Shown piece after piece: positions 34,782 through 42,743 of a stretch of DNA of 64,000 nucleotides. Source of the DNA: Pedobacter rhodius (GTDB lineage: Bacteria > Bacteroidota > Bacteroidia > Sphingobacteriales > Sphingobacteriaceae); NCBI RefSeq assembly GCF_027213645.1, contig NZ_JAPWGL010000006.1, forward strand, positions 62,001 through 126,000. Direction: 5' to 3'. The notes below the pieces were generated by a model. That model saw only the letters and a list, made by a program, of their open reading frames with translations, did no database searches and was not told where the DNA came from. The stretch's first letter is position 1. Each line of letters begins with the position of its first letter. A program made the translations under genes and the position numbers.

Positions 34782-34822
34782 AATTTATTTTTTTAATCTG
34801 TTTTAAGATGGTTGAATTTGAC

Positions 34823-35770
34823 TTACTTTATTTTCTTTCTATCAAAGGAAAATCTTCGGGCGATACTAAATCCCCATCGGTATTGACCTTTTAACCAGGA
34901 AGTATTCGTATCTGTAATAAATTGTGATTCTTGTATAGCTGTTGCATTGGTGAAGTTAAGGTGGAAAATATGTCCTCCGGTATCAAATTCCAGTCCCGCA
35001 CCAAGTGTATTATAAAATTGATTTCCGGAAGTATTTTCCAGGTACGCTTTTTTAGCAGTATTTCTAAATGGAATGGTATAATCGGCAACAAAAGCCATGC
35101 GTTTGGTAATTTTTATTCGACCTCCAACGGATACTGCAAACAGGTCATTCTCATCGCCAAAAACAGTAAAATTGCGGTGTATATAGGATGGCATTACCAG
35201 CATGGAAAGGTTTGTATTAAATTTCCGGGCAATTACAGCCTGTGCTACATATACCAAACGATCCTGAAATTCACTGTAAGCAGTTGCAGCTGTCGGGTCG
35301 GTTGAGGCTTTTACAGCTGCAATGGTTGTACTCCCAAATAATGTAAGGGCCAAAGGTATTTTATCATCAGTAGTCTGTTCCAGCAGGCGGTATTTTAAGT
35401 TTCCTTCATACAATTGTGTAACGATTCCTGCCCCTTTTGCTCTTGCTATCCCTACCGAAAGCCTATCGCTGATTCCGTAATCAAACCCTATGCGTATATC
35501 AGTTGATTGATCCAAACCAAAAAAGTTTTTAATCCCGCCGGCATTTCCGGCGATATCTCCAAACCGGTGGTCGACCCTGAAATCCATTTCATTTTTATAA
35601 ATGGTTTCATTGGTTTGTATATTAATCAGTTTGGTTGCTTTAAAAGTGGCCTTCACAATCTTTTTTTCGGTTGGCATATTTAATGCATTTTCGAGCGAAT
35701 CCTGGGCAAAAGCTATTGAAGGCAAACAAATTACAAATAAATATAAAAGAGATTTTAGATGGTGTTTCAT
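34823..35770 (-). CDS. DUF5777 family outer-membrane beta-barrel protein
   Basis: This 315-aa protein has a signal peptide (about 1-22, ending AFA). Many alternating amphipathic strands (FRVDHRFGD, TDIRIGFDYGISDRLSVGIARAKG, LSMLVMPSYIHRNFTVFGDEN) end in a region typical of barrels (YRWGFSIARRFSFD). It matches the DUF5777 pattern. It sits 7 nt after yceI and 41 nt before the Rieske gene, so it is in the same operon. The pore or substrate is unknown; in this context it may host or receive redox partners (inference). Confidence 0.82.
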   Translation of the reverse strand: MKHHLKSLLYLFVICLPSIAFAQDSLENALNMPTEKKIVKATFKATKLINIQTNETIYKNEMDFRVDHRFGDIAGNAGGIKNFFGLDQSTDIRIGFDYGISDRLSVGIARAKGAGIVTQLYEGNLKYRLLEQTTDDKIPLALTLFGSTTIAAVKASTDPTAATAYSEFQDRLVYVAQAVIARKFNTNLSMLVMPSYIHRNFTVFGDENDLFAVSVGGRIKITKRMAFVADYTIPFRNTAKKAYLENTSGNQFYNTLGAGLEFDTGGHIFHLNFTNATAIQESQFITDTNTSWLKGQYRWGFSIARRFSFDRKKIK

Positions 35771-35777
35771 AAGATTT

Positions 35778-36320
35778 TTATTTTTTAAGTTGATAAACTG
35801 CAGTTATTTTTACTTGCACGGTTTCTGCAATTTGTTTGAAAACAATAGTTGGAATTTTGATATCATGATCGGAAAGTTTTACATTGAATGTTGAGGTGGC
35901 TTTTGCCTCACCATTTGTAATAACCAGCAATCCTTTTGCCTGATATTCTTTTGAAACCCCGTGAATCTGCAGGTTACCTTTTACGGTGATGGGGTAGCTG
36001 CCGGGTTTTGAAAAATCTAGCTGTTCTGCAATTTTCCCCTTAAAATCTGAAGTCGGGTATTTGTCACTTTCCATGTAATTTTCATTAAAGTGTTCCTGCA
36101 TTAACTTTTTCTTAAATTGAAAAGAAGTATTGCTAATCTTGAAAATGATATTATTAGTTTTAGTATCTATCGCCGAAGCACCCGATTTACTCTGGGCATC
36201 AATGTCTTCCACTGGTGTTGAAGAAAAAAATGAGGAAGTTACACTTTTACTAACCCATATCTGTGCCTGTATACCTGTACATAAAAACAAGGCTGTTAAT
36301 GTGAAAAATAATTTTTGCAT
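35778..36320 (-). CDS. YceI-like periplasmic lipid-binding protein
   Basis: This 180-aa protein has a signal peptide (about 1-19). The remaining sequence shows the YceI lipocalin-like fold: DTKTNNIIFKISNTSFQFK, a long loop with NENYMESDKYPTSDFKG (the hallmark YP..F region), GNLQIHGVSKEYQAKG and FNVKLSDHDIKIP. YceI proteins bind isoprenoid or amphiphilic molecules. It lies 47 nt after the cytochrome gene and 7 nt before the barrel gene. An isoprenoid quinone-like ligand would fit the redox neighbours (inference). Confidence 0.85.
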   Translation of the reverse strand: MQKLFFTLTALFLCTGIQAQIWVSKSVTSSFFSSTPVEDIDAQSKSGASAIDTKTNNIIFKISNTSFQFKKKLMQEHFNENYMESDKYPTSDFKGKIAEQLDFSKPGSYPITVKGNLQIHGVSKEYQAKGLLVITNGEAKATSTFNVKLSDHDIKIPTIVFKQIAETVQVKITAVYQLKK

Positions 36321-36367
36321 CTGTATGTTATTATATGAAGTCCTGAAAAGACCTTAGTTTATTATTT

Positions 36368-36721
36368 TTATTCCGGCGTATTTCTATCAAACCAGGCTTG
36401 TAGTAATATGCGTTCATTGGCGGTTAAGGTGCTGCCTTTAGGCATCGTTTTAGTAACCAATATGCTATTGGCAACACGTGCATCATTTTTTATGGAGGCC
36501 AAACCATTAAATAACCAGACGATTTGTATCGATCCGTTAGGCCCATGGCAATTGGCACATTTGTTTTGAAATAGTGCACCGGCAAAATTAGAATAGGTTA
36601 CGTTTGCCGTAGTTACCGTTGTCGGACCTTCAGGTTTTATTTCCGCTGCTTGTTTCTTGGAACAGGCAAAAATTAATGCAATAACTGTGGCTGATAAAAA
36701 AAATAAACTTGGTTTTTTCAT
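36368..36721 (-). CDS. Small class I cytochrome c lipoprotein
   Basis: This 117-aa protein has a lipoprotein leader (IFAC, Cys20), a Thr/Val-rich linker, and a mono-heme domain with C55-A-N-C-H59. TMPKGSTLTANERILLQAWFD near the end offers a methionine as the distal ligand and matches other small cytochromes of the planctomycete/Bacteroidota c-type group. Its start codon overlaps the stop of an upstream 57-aa ORF in an ATGA arrangement. It leads the redox cluster ending at 34329. Confidence 0.9.
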   Translation of the reverse strand: MKKPSLFFLSATVIALIFACSKKQAAEIKPEGPTTVTTANVTYSNFAGALFQNKCANCHGPNGSIQIVWLFNGLASIKNDARVANSILVTKTMPKGSTLTANERILLQAWFDRNTPE

Positions 36722-36891
36722 AAAGTAGTTGTTTGGGACTGAAGCTGAATAAAAGTTGATTTATCTATAATAGTTTTGTCGCGATTGGCCGTTGAAGTTT
36801 TATGCGAATTATTTTTTGCTTTAACAGATATGCATAGCAAGATTAGAAATGCAGCAAGCAGAATCGCAATAACTTGTTTTTTTGCAGTCAT
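36718..36891 (-). CDS. 57-aa single-span or signal-peptide-bearing small protein upstream of the cytochrome gene
   Basis: On the minus strand an ATG at 36891-36889 opens 57 codons: MTAKKQVIAILLAAFLILLC forms a hydrophobic segment, followed by a hydrophilic Lys/Ser/Thr/Gln-rich tail ending QTTTL. The TGA at 36720-36718 overlaps the cytochrome ATG (ATGA), typical of translational coupling. There is no recognised family. It could be a small membrane protein or an exported peptide belonging to the redox cluster. Reality is supported by the overlap and the leader; it has not been checked by conservation. Confidence 0.5.
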   Translation of the reverse strand: MTAKKQVIAILLAAFLILLCISVKAKNNSHKTSTANRDKTIIDKSTFIQLQSQTTTL

Positions 36892-37043
36892 GTCCGTATA
36901 GCTTTAAAATGTATGTTTTATTTCTCAAGTCTATGTTGATGTGTTACCTTACCAATTCATACAAATAGAAAGACAATGGAAATCTTAACTAATTACGTAA
37001 GCTTTTTAAGAATGGTTGCCTTGAGAAAAAAAAATATAAAAAA

Positions 37044-37073
37044 AACCGCTGCATAAATTAATATGAAGCGGTT
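37044..37073 (-). terminator. Terminator after the small peptide-precursor gene
   Basis: AACCGCT pairs with AGCGGTT around a 16-nt loop. On the minus strand it is followed by TTTTTTTT, downstream of the precursor gene that ends at 37167. Confidence 0.65.
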
Positions 37074-37166
37074 ATAAAAATGGTCTGAATAGATTATAGA
37101 AATATTTATTCCTAAAAATATTTATTTTCTAAACGTCCTATAAAATAAATTTACCAAATACAGTAA

Positions 37167-37343
37167 TTACCAATTTGTTGAAGCACACAGGTTGCACCAA
37201 ATTTCACGAACATTTGGATCAGGCTCATTGGCTGCTTGAGCGCAGCACTTTAGATATTCAACCTGTTCATAAGTTAGCGTTGGAAAATTTCCCCCGGTTA
37301 TTTTTTTCATTTCTTCTTTGTTAAGAGGTGTTAAATTTTTCAT
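37167..37343 (-). CDS. Double-glycine leader peptide precursor (bacteriocin/RiPP-like)
   Basis: Starting at the ATG at 37343 (an upstream ATG at 37379 adds 12 residues and is less likely), the product is 58 aa: an 18-residue leader MKNLTPLNKEEMKKITGG that matches the Bacteroidota GG-leader class (LxxEEMKxIxGG), and a 40-residue core NFPTLTYEQV...ASTNW with four cysteines (Cys15, Cys16, Cys32, Cys35 of the core), a Trp pair and acidic residues. Cleavage after GG by a peptidase-containing ABC exporter is expected. No such exporter or modification enzyme is in the window. It has its own terminator. Confidence 0.7.
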   Translation of the reverse strand: MKNLTPLNKEEMKKITGGNFPTLTYEQVEYLKCCAQAANEPDPNVREIWCNLCASTNW

Positions 37344-37484
37344 CTTTAAATTTTTTATTATGTTTAATTTTCTTAGCAAGTTAAAGATAGATTATTATGA
37401 CCAATCATATTTTAAGCATAGAAGTATGTGCTTTCTGCATAAATTTATGCTTATTCCTTAATAGATAATTGATTATCTTCAAAT

Positions 37485-37851
37485 ATGAATGGTGTCAAAT
37501 TAACAAAATCGGAGTCAAAGAAAGTATGCAGTTATGAAAATATCCGTAAATACAGAGGCGAAAGTGCTTTAGCCAGGAGTACGTTGCACAACAACTTGAA
37601 ATCCAACAAAGTACTTATCAAAGAATTGAAGCAGGAAAGGTAAAAATTTAAACGGATCGTTTATCTCAGTTAGCACGGATCTTTAATAAACCAATAGAAG
37701 CTTTTTTCGGAAATGTACAAAAACTAAGTACTACGAGAAAAAATTACTGAAAGAAATTATAACTCAACGAGAGGAACGTATAAGAGAACTTGAAGAAAAG
37801 ATTCAAAAAAGAGATAATAAAATATGTGAGTTGAAACAACTAATAAAATAA
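37485..37851 (+). pseudogene. Decayed XRE-family HTH transcriptional regulator
   Basis: Reading across frames reveals a degenerate helix-turn-helix regulator: YENIRKYRG in one frame, then SQEYVAQQLEIQQSTYQRIEAGKVKI in the next, an in-frame TAA, TDRLSQLARIFNKPIEAFFGN, then a further frame change into a coiled-coil tail (LLKEIITQREERIRELEEKIQ) ending at 37851. At least two frameshifts (near 37570 and 37720), a stop near 37650 and probably a 2-nt loss near 37520 break it. Reconstruction gives an intact XRE pattern, so this is an old functional gene now inactivated. It is divergent from the peptide precursor and might once have controlled it (inference). Confidence 0.75.
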
Positions 37852-37880
37852 AAAGGCAGAGGAACCAAACTCTGCCTTTT
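37851..37880. terminator. Bidirectional terminator hairpin
   Basis: AAAAGGCAGAG pairs with CTCTGCCTTTT around an 8-nt loop. It directly follows the regulator pseudogene and faces the convergent M16 operon. A/T tails on both sides allow use in both directions. Confidence 0.75.
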
Positions 37881-37924
37881 CAACGTTATTTTTACTATCA
37901 GGTGTTTAAGAATTCATTGTCAAA

Positions 37925-39337
37925 TTATTTTTTAATAGGTGATGCATAACTATCAAAAGTATTAACCGTAAAACCGGCTTTAGTTAAGCCGGGAACAAAA
38001 GCTTCAGTTTTACCAACAACAATAACGCGGGTATTATCATAGTTAAAATATTTTTTAGCTACGCGTAAAACATCATCAATGGTTACTGCATTTAATTTTT
38101 GCAGGTAAGTACGATAAAAATCTTTAGGCAAATTGTTAATCAATATACTGCTTGCAAAACCTGCAGTACGTGCCGGATTCTCTAAACCTAATGCAAAAGA
38201 ACCATTATACAGATTTTTAGCATTTTGCAATTCTTCTGCCGACACTTTTACCGTACGGATCGTATTGATTTCTTTTAAAAACTCGACAACAGCACTATCA
38301 ACTTTTTCATTTCTAACAGCCGCTGTTGCAGAAAATTTAGATTGAAAACGCCCGGAACCCGTACTTGCGTAGGCGCCGTATGTAAAACCATGTTTCTCAC
38401 GAAGATTCATAAATAACCTCGATTCTGAACCACCGCCTAAAATTTGATTGGCTAGTAAAACCGCAAAATAATCAGGACTGCTTAGTGGTAAATCTAAAAG
38501 ATTGGTAACTGTAATTTCCGATTGAACAGCATTGCTTACATTAACTACATCTACTTCAGTTTTGGTAGGATTACTAACCTTCGCCAAGACAGGTAAGGTT
38601 AACGCAGCTCCTTTCCAATCGCCGAAAGCTTTTTCTGCTAATGCTTTTGCCGCTTCTGGTTTAATGTCGCCTACAAAAGTTAAATAACCGCGCGATGGGG
38701 TAACATATTTTTTATAGGCGCTTTTAACATCATCCAAAGTAATCCCATTGATAGATGTTTCTGTTTGAAATTCTCCGTTAGGATGATTTTTTCCATAGAC
38801 TAAAGCATTAACAACTCTTCCTGAAATTGCTTTTGCGCTTTTTTCATTTGATTTTAAGCCTGTAATGGTTTGCGATTTAATTTTTTCGAAAGAAGCCGCG
38901 GGAAAAGCCGGTTGGCGAATACTTTCTGCCATTAACATAAAGGCCGGCTCGAAATAACGTGTTAATGCAGAAGCTGTACCTCCATATGCACCTGCATTTA
39001 CATCTGCGCCTAATTGATCAACGGCTTCATCAAACTGCGCTTTGGTTTTAGTTGTTGTTCCTTCGTTTAACATACTGCCCATTAAACTTACAACACCTGC
39101 CTTAGCACCTTCTGTAATAGGCCCGGCATCAATGCTGTAACTCGCCGATACTTTCGGTAGTTTATGATTCTCTACAACCAATACGGTAATGCCGTTTGCT
39201 AATTTATAAATAACAGGGTCGCCAATCGTAATTACCGGTGCCGGTCCTGGTTTTGGTTTTTGGCTGCGATCTATTGTTTGTGCTGAAATGCCTTGAGCCA
39301 ATAAGGAAATTGCAGCTATTATGAATATTTTTTTCAT
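37925..39337 (-). CDS. M16 family peptidase-like subunit lacking the zinc motif
   Basis: This 470-aa exported protein (signal peptide to about residue 19) has the two-lobed M16 (pitrilysin) fold, with LANGITVLVVENHKLPKVSAS and RLFMNLREKHGFTYGAYAS, the R/Y substrate-positioning motif. At the HxxEH position it has SLMGSMLNEGT, so it cannot bind zinc. Such proteins pair with an active subunit, and the active partner is encoded 24 nt upstream (39362-40675). The pair probably forms a heterodimeric periplasmic protease that degrades peptides. Confidence 0.9.
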   Translation of the reverse strand: MKKIFIIAAISLLAQGISAQTIDRSQKPKPGPAPVITIGDPVIYKLANGITVLVVENHKLPKVSASYSIDAGPITEGAKAGVVSLMGSMLNEGTTTKTKAQFDEAVDQLGADVNAGAYGGTASALTRYFEPAFMLMAESIRQPAFPAASFEKIKSQTITGLKSNEKSAKAISGRVVNALVYGKNHPNGEFQTETSINGITLDDVKSAYKKYVTPSRGYLTFVGDIKPEAAKALAEKAFGDWKGAALTLPVLAKVSNPTKTEVDVVNVSNAVQSEITVTNLLDLPLSSPDYFAVLLANQILGGGSESRLFMNLREKHGFTYGAYASTGSGRFQSKFSATAAVRNEKVDSAVVEFLKEINTIRTVKVSAEELQNAKNLYNGSFALGLENPARTAGFASSILINNLPKDFYRTYLQKLNAVTIDDVLRVAKKYFNYDNTRVIVVGKTEAFVPGLTKAGFTVNTFDSYASPIKK

Positions 39338-39361
39338 GATCTTAAATAATATAAAAAGCGG

Positions 39362-40675
39362 TTATTTCTTAGGTAAATAATACAAAACAACTCTTTGGTT
39401 TTTGTTCAGGTATTGTTTTGCAACAGCTCTGATTTCTTCACGAGTGATGGATTGAATAATGCTTAACTCTTTGTTAATATCGTCGGTATCCTTATTGTGA
39501 AATGTATAGCCATTAGCCAAATTCTCCGCAACACCAAGCATTCTGCTATTTGCACTTACATAACTGTTTTCGAATTGATTTTGAAGCTTTTTATAATCAC
39601 TTTCACTGATTAAGTCGGTTTGAAGGCGTAAAACTTCTTCATCAATATCTTTCAGTAAATCGTTAAGCGGCGTGTTTTTATTTGGTAAAGCTAAAGTAAT
39701 GTAAGCACCATAATCTTCTAATGAGTAGTTAAAAGCAGCAACCTGTAGCGCGGTTTTCTTTTCATCAACCATTTTAGTGCTTAATCTGGAACTTCCGCCG
39801 CCTGACAAGATTGAGCTAATCATACCCAAAACTTTACTTTCTCTGCTTTTCATACCCGGAACGCGGTAAGCTGCAAAAATTGCCGGAATCTGAATGTTTG
39901 CATCGTAAGCGGTATCGATAATTTCTTTTTTGATTTCAGGCAGTTTATATTCCTTACGAACAACGGGCGCACCTTTCGGCACTTCAGCAAAATATTGTTT
40001 AACCAATCCTTTTGTTTTTTCAATATCTAAATCTCCGGCGATTGTTAAAACCGCATTATTCGGAACATAATATTTTTTATTAAAGGCAATAAATTCATCC
40101 AGCTTTGCAGCATCCAAATGTGCCATTGAGCCAATCGGCTGCCATCTGTAAGGGTGTCCATCAAACAGATGAGCAAATATTTTCTCGGTAAATTTGCCAT
40201 AAGGCGAGTTATCAATGCGAAGGCGTTTTTCTTCCTTCACAACTTCATTTTGAGTTTTTACACCAACTTCATTTATAACCGGCTGTAACATGCGCTCACT
40301 CTCTAACCACAATCCTAATTCCAATTGATTTGAAGGGAAAACCTCATAATAAAAAGTACGATCCTGAGACGTGTTCGCATTATTTTGACCACCATTACTG
40401 CTAACCAGTTTCATGAATTCACCTCTTTTAATGTTTTTGGAACCTTCGAACAACAGGTGTTCAAAAAAATGGGCAAAGCCTGTTCGTGTGGTGTCTTCAT
40501 CTTTAGAACCAACGTGGTACATCACTGAAACGGCAACCACCGGAGCGGTTTTGTCCTGATGGAGAATAACGTGGAGGCCATTGTCCAAGTCGAACTCGGT
40601 AAACTGTACTTTTTGAGCAGATGCGCTTAAGCACAGACCGGAAATGGCCAGAGCAAAAAGAATTCTTTTTTTCAT
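39362..40675 (-). CDS. M16 family zinc peptidase, catalytic subunit
   Basis: This 437-aa exported protease (signal peptide about 1-20, ending SASA) has the inverted zinc motif H69-F-F-E72-H73 and the third ligand Glu149 exactly 76 residues downstream, the full pitrilysin-family site. It lies 24 nt upstream of a zinc-motif-less M16 gene, so it is the active half of a heterodimer. Likely targets are short periplasmic peptides. No specific regulator is nearby. Confidence 0.92.
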   Translation of the reverse strand: MKKRILFALAISGLCLSASAQKVQFTEFDLDNGLHVILHQDKTAPVVAVSVMYHVGSKDEDTTRTGFAHFFEHLLFEGSKNIKRGEFMKLVSSNGGQNNANTSQDRTFYYEVFPSNQLELGLWLESERMLQPVINEVGVKTQNEVVKEEKRLRIDNSPYGKFTEKIFAHLFDGHPYRWQPIGSMAHLDAAKLDEFIAFNKKYYVPNNAVLTIAGDLDIEKTKGLVKQYFAEVPKGAPVVRKEYKLPEIKKEIIDTAYDANIQIPAIFAAYRVPGMKSRESKVLGMISSILSGGGSSRLSTKMVDEKKTALQVAAFNYSLEDYGAYITLALPNKNTPLNDLLKDIDEEVLRLQTDLISESDYKKLQNQFENSYVSANSRMLGVAENLANGYTFHNKDTDDINKELSIIQSITREEIRAVAKQYLNKNQRVVLYYLPKK

Positions 40676-40797
40676 TAGATAATTTGTTTGTTTTTGAAAT
40701 CTGGCCGCTAAGCCCGAAATCCTTTAATAATAAGTTAATTTTATTTCTTGTTATAACTAAACAAGCAGGAGTTTTTACTAAAGTATATATTTCAAAC

Positions 40798-40828
40798 AAA
40801 AAAAGCGAGTTATTAACTCGCTTTTTTT
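40798..40828. terminator. Bidirectional terminator between pgi and the M16 operon promoter
   Basis: GCGAGTT pairs with AACTCGC around a 3-nt loop and the stem is extended by A7/T7 flanks, making a perfect palindrome. It lies 9 nt after the pgi stop (minus strand). Confidence 0.8.
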
Positions 40829-40837
40829 ATGTTTTAA

Positions 40838-42484
40838 TTATCTCCAGGCCTTGTATTGGTTTATTAAACCATTGGTAGAACTGTCGTGAGACGAAACTTT
40901 CCCGTCGCCTTCCAGCTCAGGTAAAATCTTTTTGGCCAATTGCTTGCCAAGTTCTACGCCCCACTGGTCGAAACTGAAGATGTTCCATATTACACCCTGC
41001 ACGAAAATTTTATGCTCATACATGGCCACTAAACTACCTAAAGTATAGGGTGTAATCTTTTTCAAAAGAATAGAGTTTGTTGGTCTGTTGCCTTCAAACA
41101 CTTTGAAAGGCGCAAGTTTTGCAATTTCTTCTTCAGTTTTTCCTTCTTTTTTTAATTCCGATGAAACTTCTTCTTCGGTTTTACCATTCATTAAAGCCTC
41201 AGTTTGTGCGAAGAAATTTGACAATAAAATTGGGTGATGCTCGCCGAGTGGATTTAAACTTTGTGCAGGTGCAATAAAATCAGCGGGAATAATTCTGGTT
41301 CCCTGGTGGATTAGCTGATAAAAAGCGTGCTGACCGTTTGTACCTGGCTCGCCCCAGATAATCGGACCGGTTTCGTAATCAACCTCGTTTCCATTTCTAT
41401 CTACATGCTTGCCATTACTTTCCATATCACCTTGCTGGAAATAGGCCGCAAAGCGGTGCATATACTGGTCATATGGTAAAATTACCTGTGTTTCGGCATT
41501 ATAAAAATTGATGTACCAAACACCTAACAAGCCTAAAATTACAGGAAGATTGTTTTCAAATTCGGCTGTTTTAAAGTGATTGTCGGTTGCATGTGCCCCG
41601 GCCAGTAACTGTTTAAAATTATCAAAGCCGATGCTTAAGGAAATAGATAAGCCAATGGCACTCCACAAAGAGTAACGACCACCAACCCAATCCCAGAACT
41701 CAAACATATTTTCGGTATCAATGCCAAAGGCAGCTACATCTTTGGCATTAGTAGACAGCGCTGCGAAATGTTTAGCAATATCGTCTTCCTTACCACCTTT
41801 TTCTAAAAACCATGAACGTGCAGAATGGGCATTCGTCATGGTTTCCTGAGTTGTGAATGTTTTTGATGCGACTAAAAACAGCGTGGTTTCAGCATTTAAA
41901 CCAGCAACTGTCTCCGCAATATGTGTTCCATCAATGTTTGAAACGAAATGGATATTCAGGTGGTTTTTGTAATGCTTTAAAGCTTCGGTGACCATTACCG
42001 GGCCTAAGTCTGAACCACCAATACCAATATTTACAATATCCGTAATTGCTTTGCCGGTGTAGCCTTTCCATTCGCCACTGATAATACTGTTGCTGAATTT
42101 TTCCATTTTAGCTAAAACGGCATTTACTTCAGGCATTACATCTTTGCCGTCAACTAAAATGGGCGTATTGCTTAGATTGCGTAGTGCAATGTGAAGTACA
42201 GAACGATTTTCAGTCTCGTTAATTTTTTCACCGGCATACATCGATTTTATCGCTTCGTCTAACTTACATTCATGGGCCAATTGAATAAGCAAAGCCAATG
42301 TTTCATCGTTGATTCTGTTTTTGCTGTAATCCAATAGAATATCTTCAAAAAAAACAGAGAATTTAATGAAACGGTCAGCATCTTCAGCAAATAAATCTTT
42401 AATGCTTTTTTGATTAATATCTATAAAATGATCGGCCAGATATTTGTAAGCAGCCGTTTCCGTAAAATTTATTTTTGGTAACAT
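40838..42484 (-). CDS. pgi: Glucose-6-phosphate isomerase
   Basis: Pgi interconverts glucose-6-phosphate and fructose-6-phosphate. The start MLPKINFTETAAYKYL at 42484 gives 548 aa, the standard length; a longer in-frame start at 42562 adds 26 residues not expected in the family. Both family signatures are present: WVGGRYSLWSAIGL and GVIWNIFSFDQWGVELGK. The SKTFTTQETMTNA phosphate-binding region and ENRSVLHIALRN block are intact. It is monocistronic with a strong terminator. Confidence 0.96.
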   Translation of the reverse strand: MLPKINFTETAAYKYLADHFIDINQKSIKDLFAEDADRFIKFSVFFEDILLDYSKNRINDETLALLIQLAHECKLDEAIKSMYAGEKINETENRSVLHIALRNLSNTPILVDGKDVMPEVNAVLAKMEKFSNSIISGEWKGYTGKAITDIVNIGIGGSDLGPVMVTEALKHYKNHLNIHFVSNIDGTHIAETVAGLNAETTLFLVASKTFTTQETMTNAHSARSWFLEKGGKEDDIAKHFAALSTNAKDVAAFGIDTENMFEFWDWVGGRYSLWSAIGLSISLSIGFDNFKQLLAGAHATDNHFKTAEFENNLPVILGLLGVWYINFYNAETQVILPYDQYMHRFAAYFQQGDMESNGKHVDRNGNEVDYETGPIIWGEPGTNGQHAFYQLIHQGTRIIPADFIAPAQSLNPLGEHHPILLSNFFAQTEALMNGKTEEEVSSELKKEGKTEEEIAKLAPFKVFEGNRPTNSILLKKITPYTLGSLVAMYEHKIFVQGVIWNIFSFDQWGVELGKQLAKKILPELEGDGKVSSHDSSTNGLINQYKAWR

Positions 42485-42743
42485 AATTCTTTTCTTTTCT
42501 GTAAAAGTAATAAAGCAAATAGTTAAAACGGTCTTTTTAATGTTCAAAAAATAACATTTCATTATTTATTGTAAACAGGGTAACTTAGTCTTAGATTCTG
42601 TCTTGTTAAACTATGCCTGTAATGAATTTGTCGGAGTATCGCAATGCTTAAAATTTAATCTTATAATTTCTTCGACAGGCTCAGATGATAATTATGCATT
42701 TAATTTAACCGCTTTTTATATGTTATCAAATTAATTTCTTTTT

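Noticed and set aside
42485..42562. 26-residue N-terminal extension of Pgi
   Set aside because: The extension is hydrophobic and not part of the family; the start at 42484 gives the standard 548 aa.
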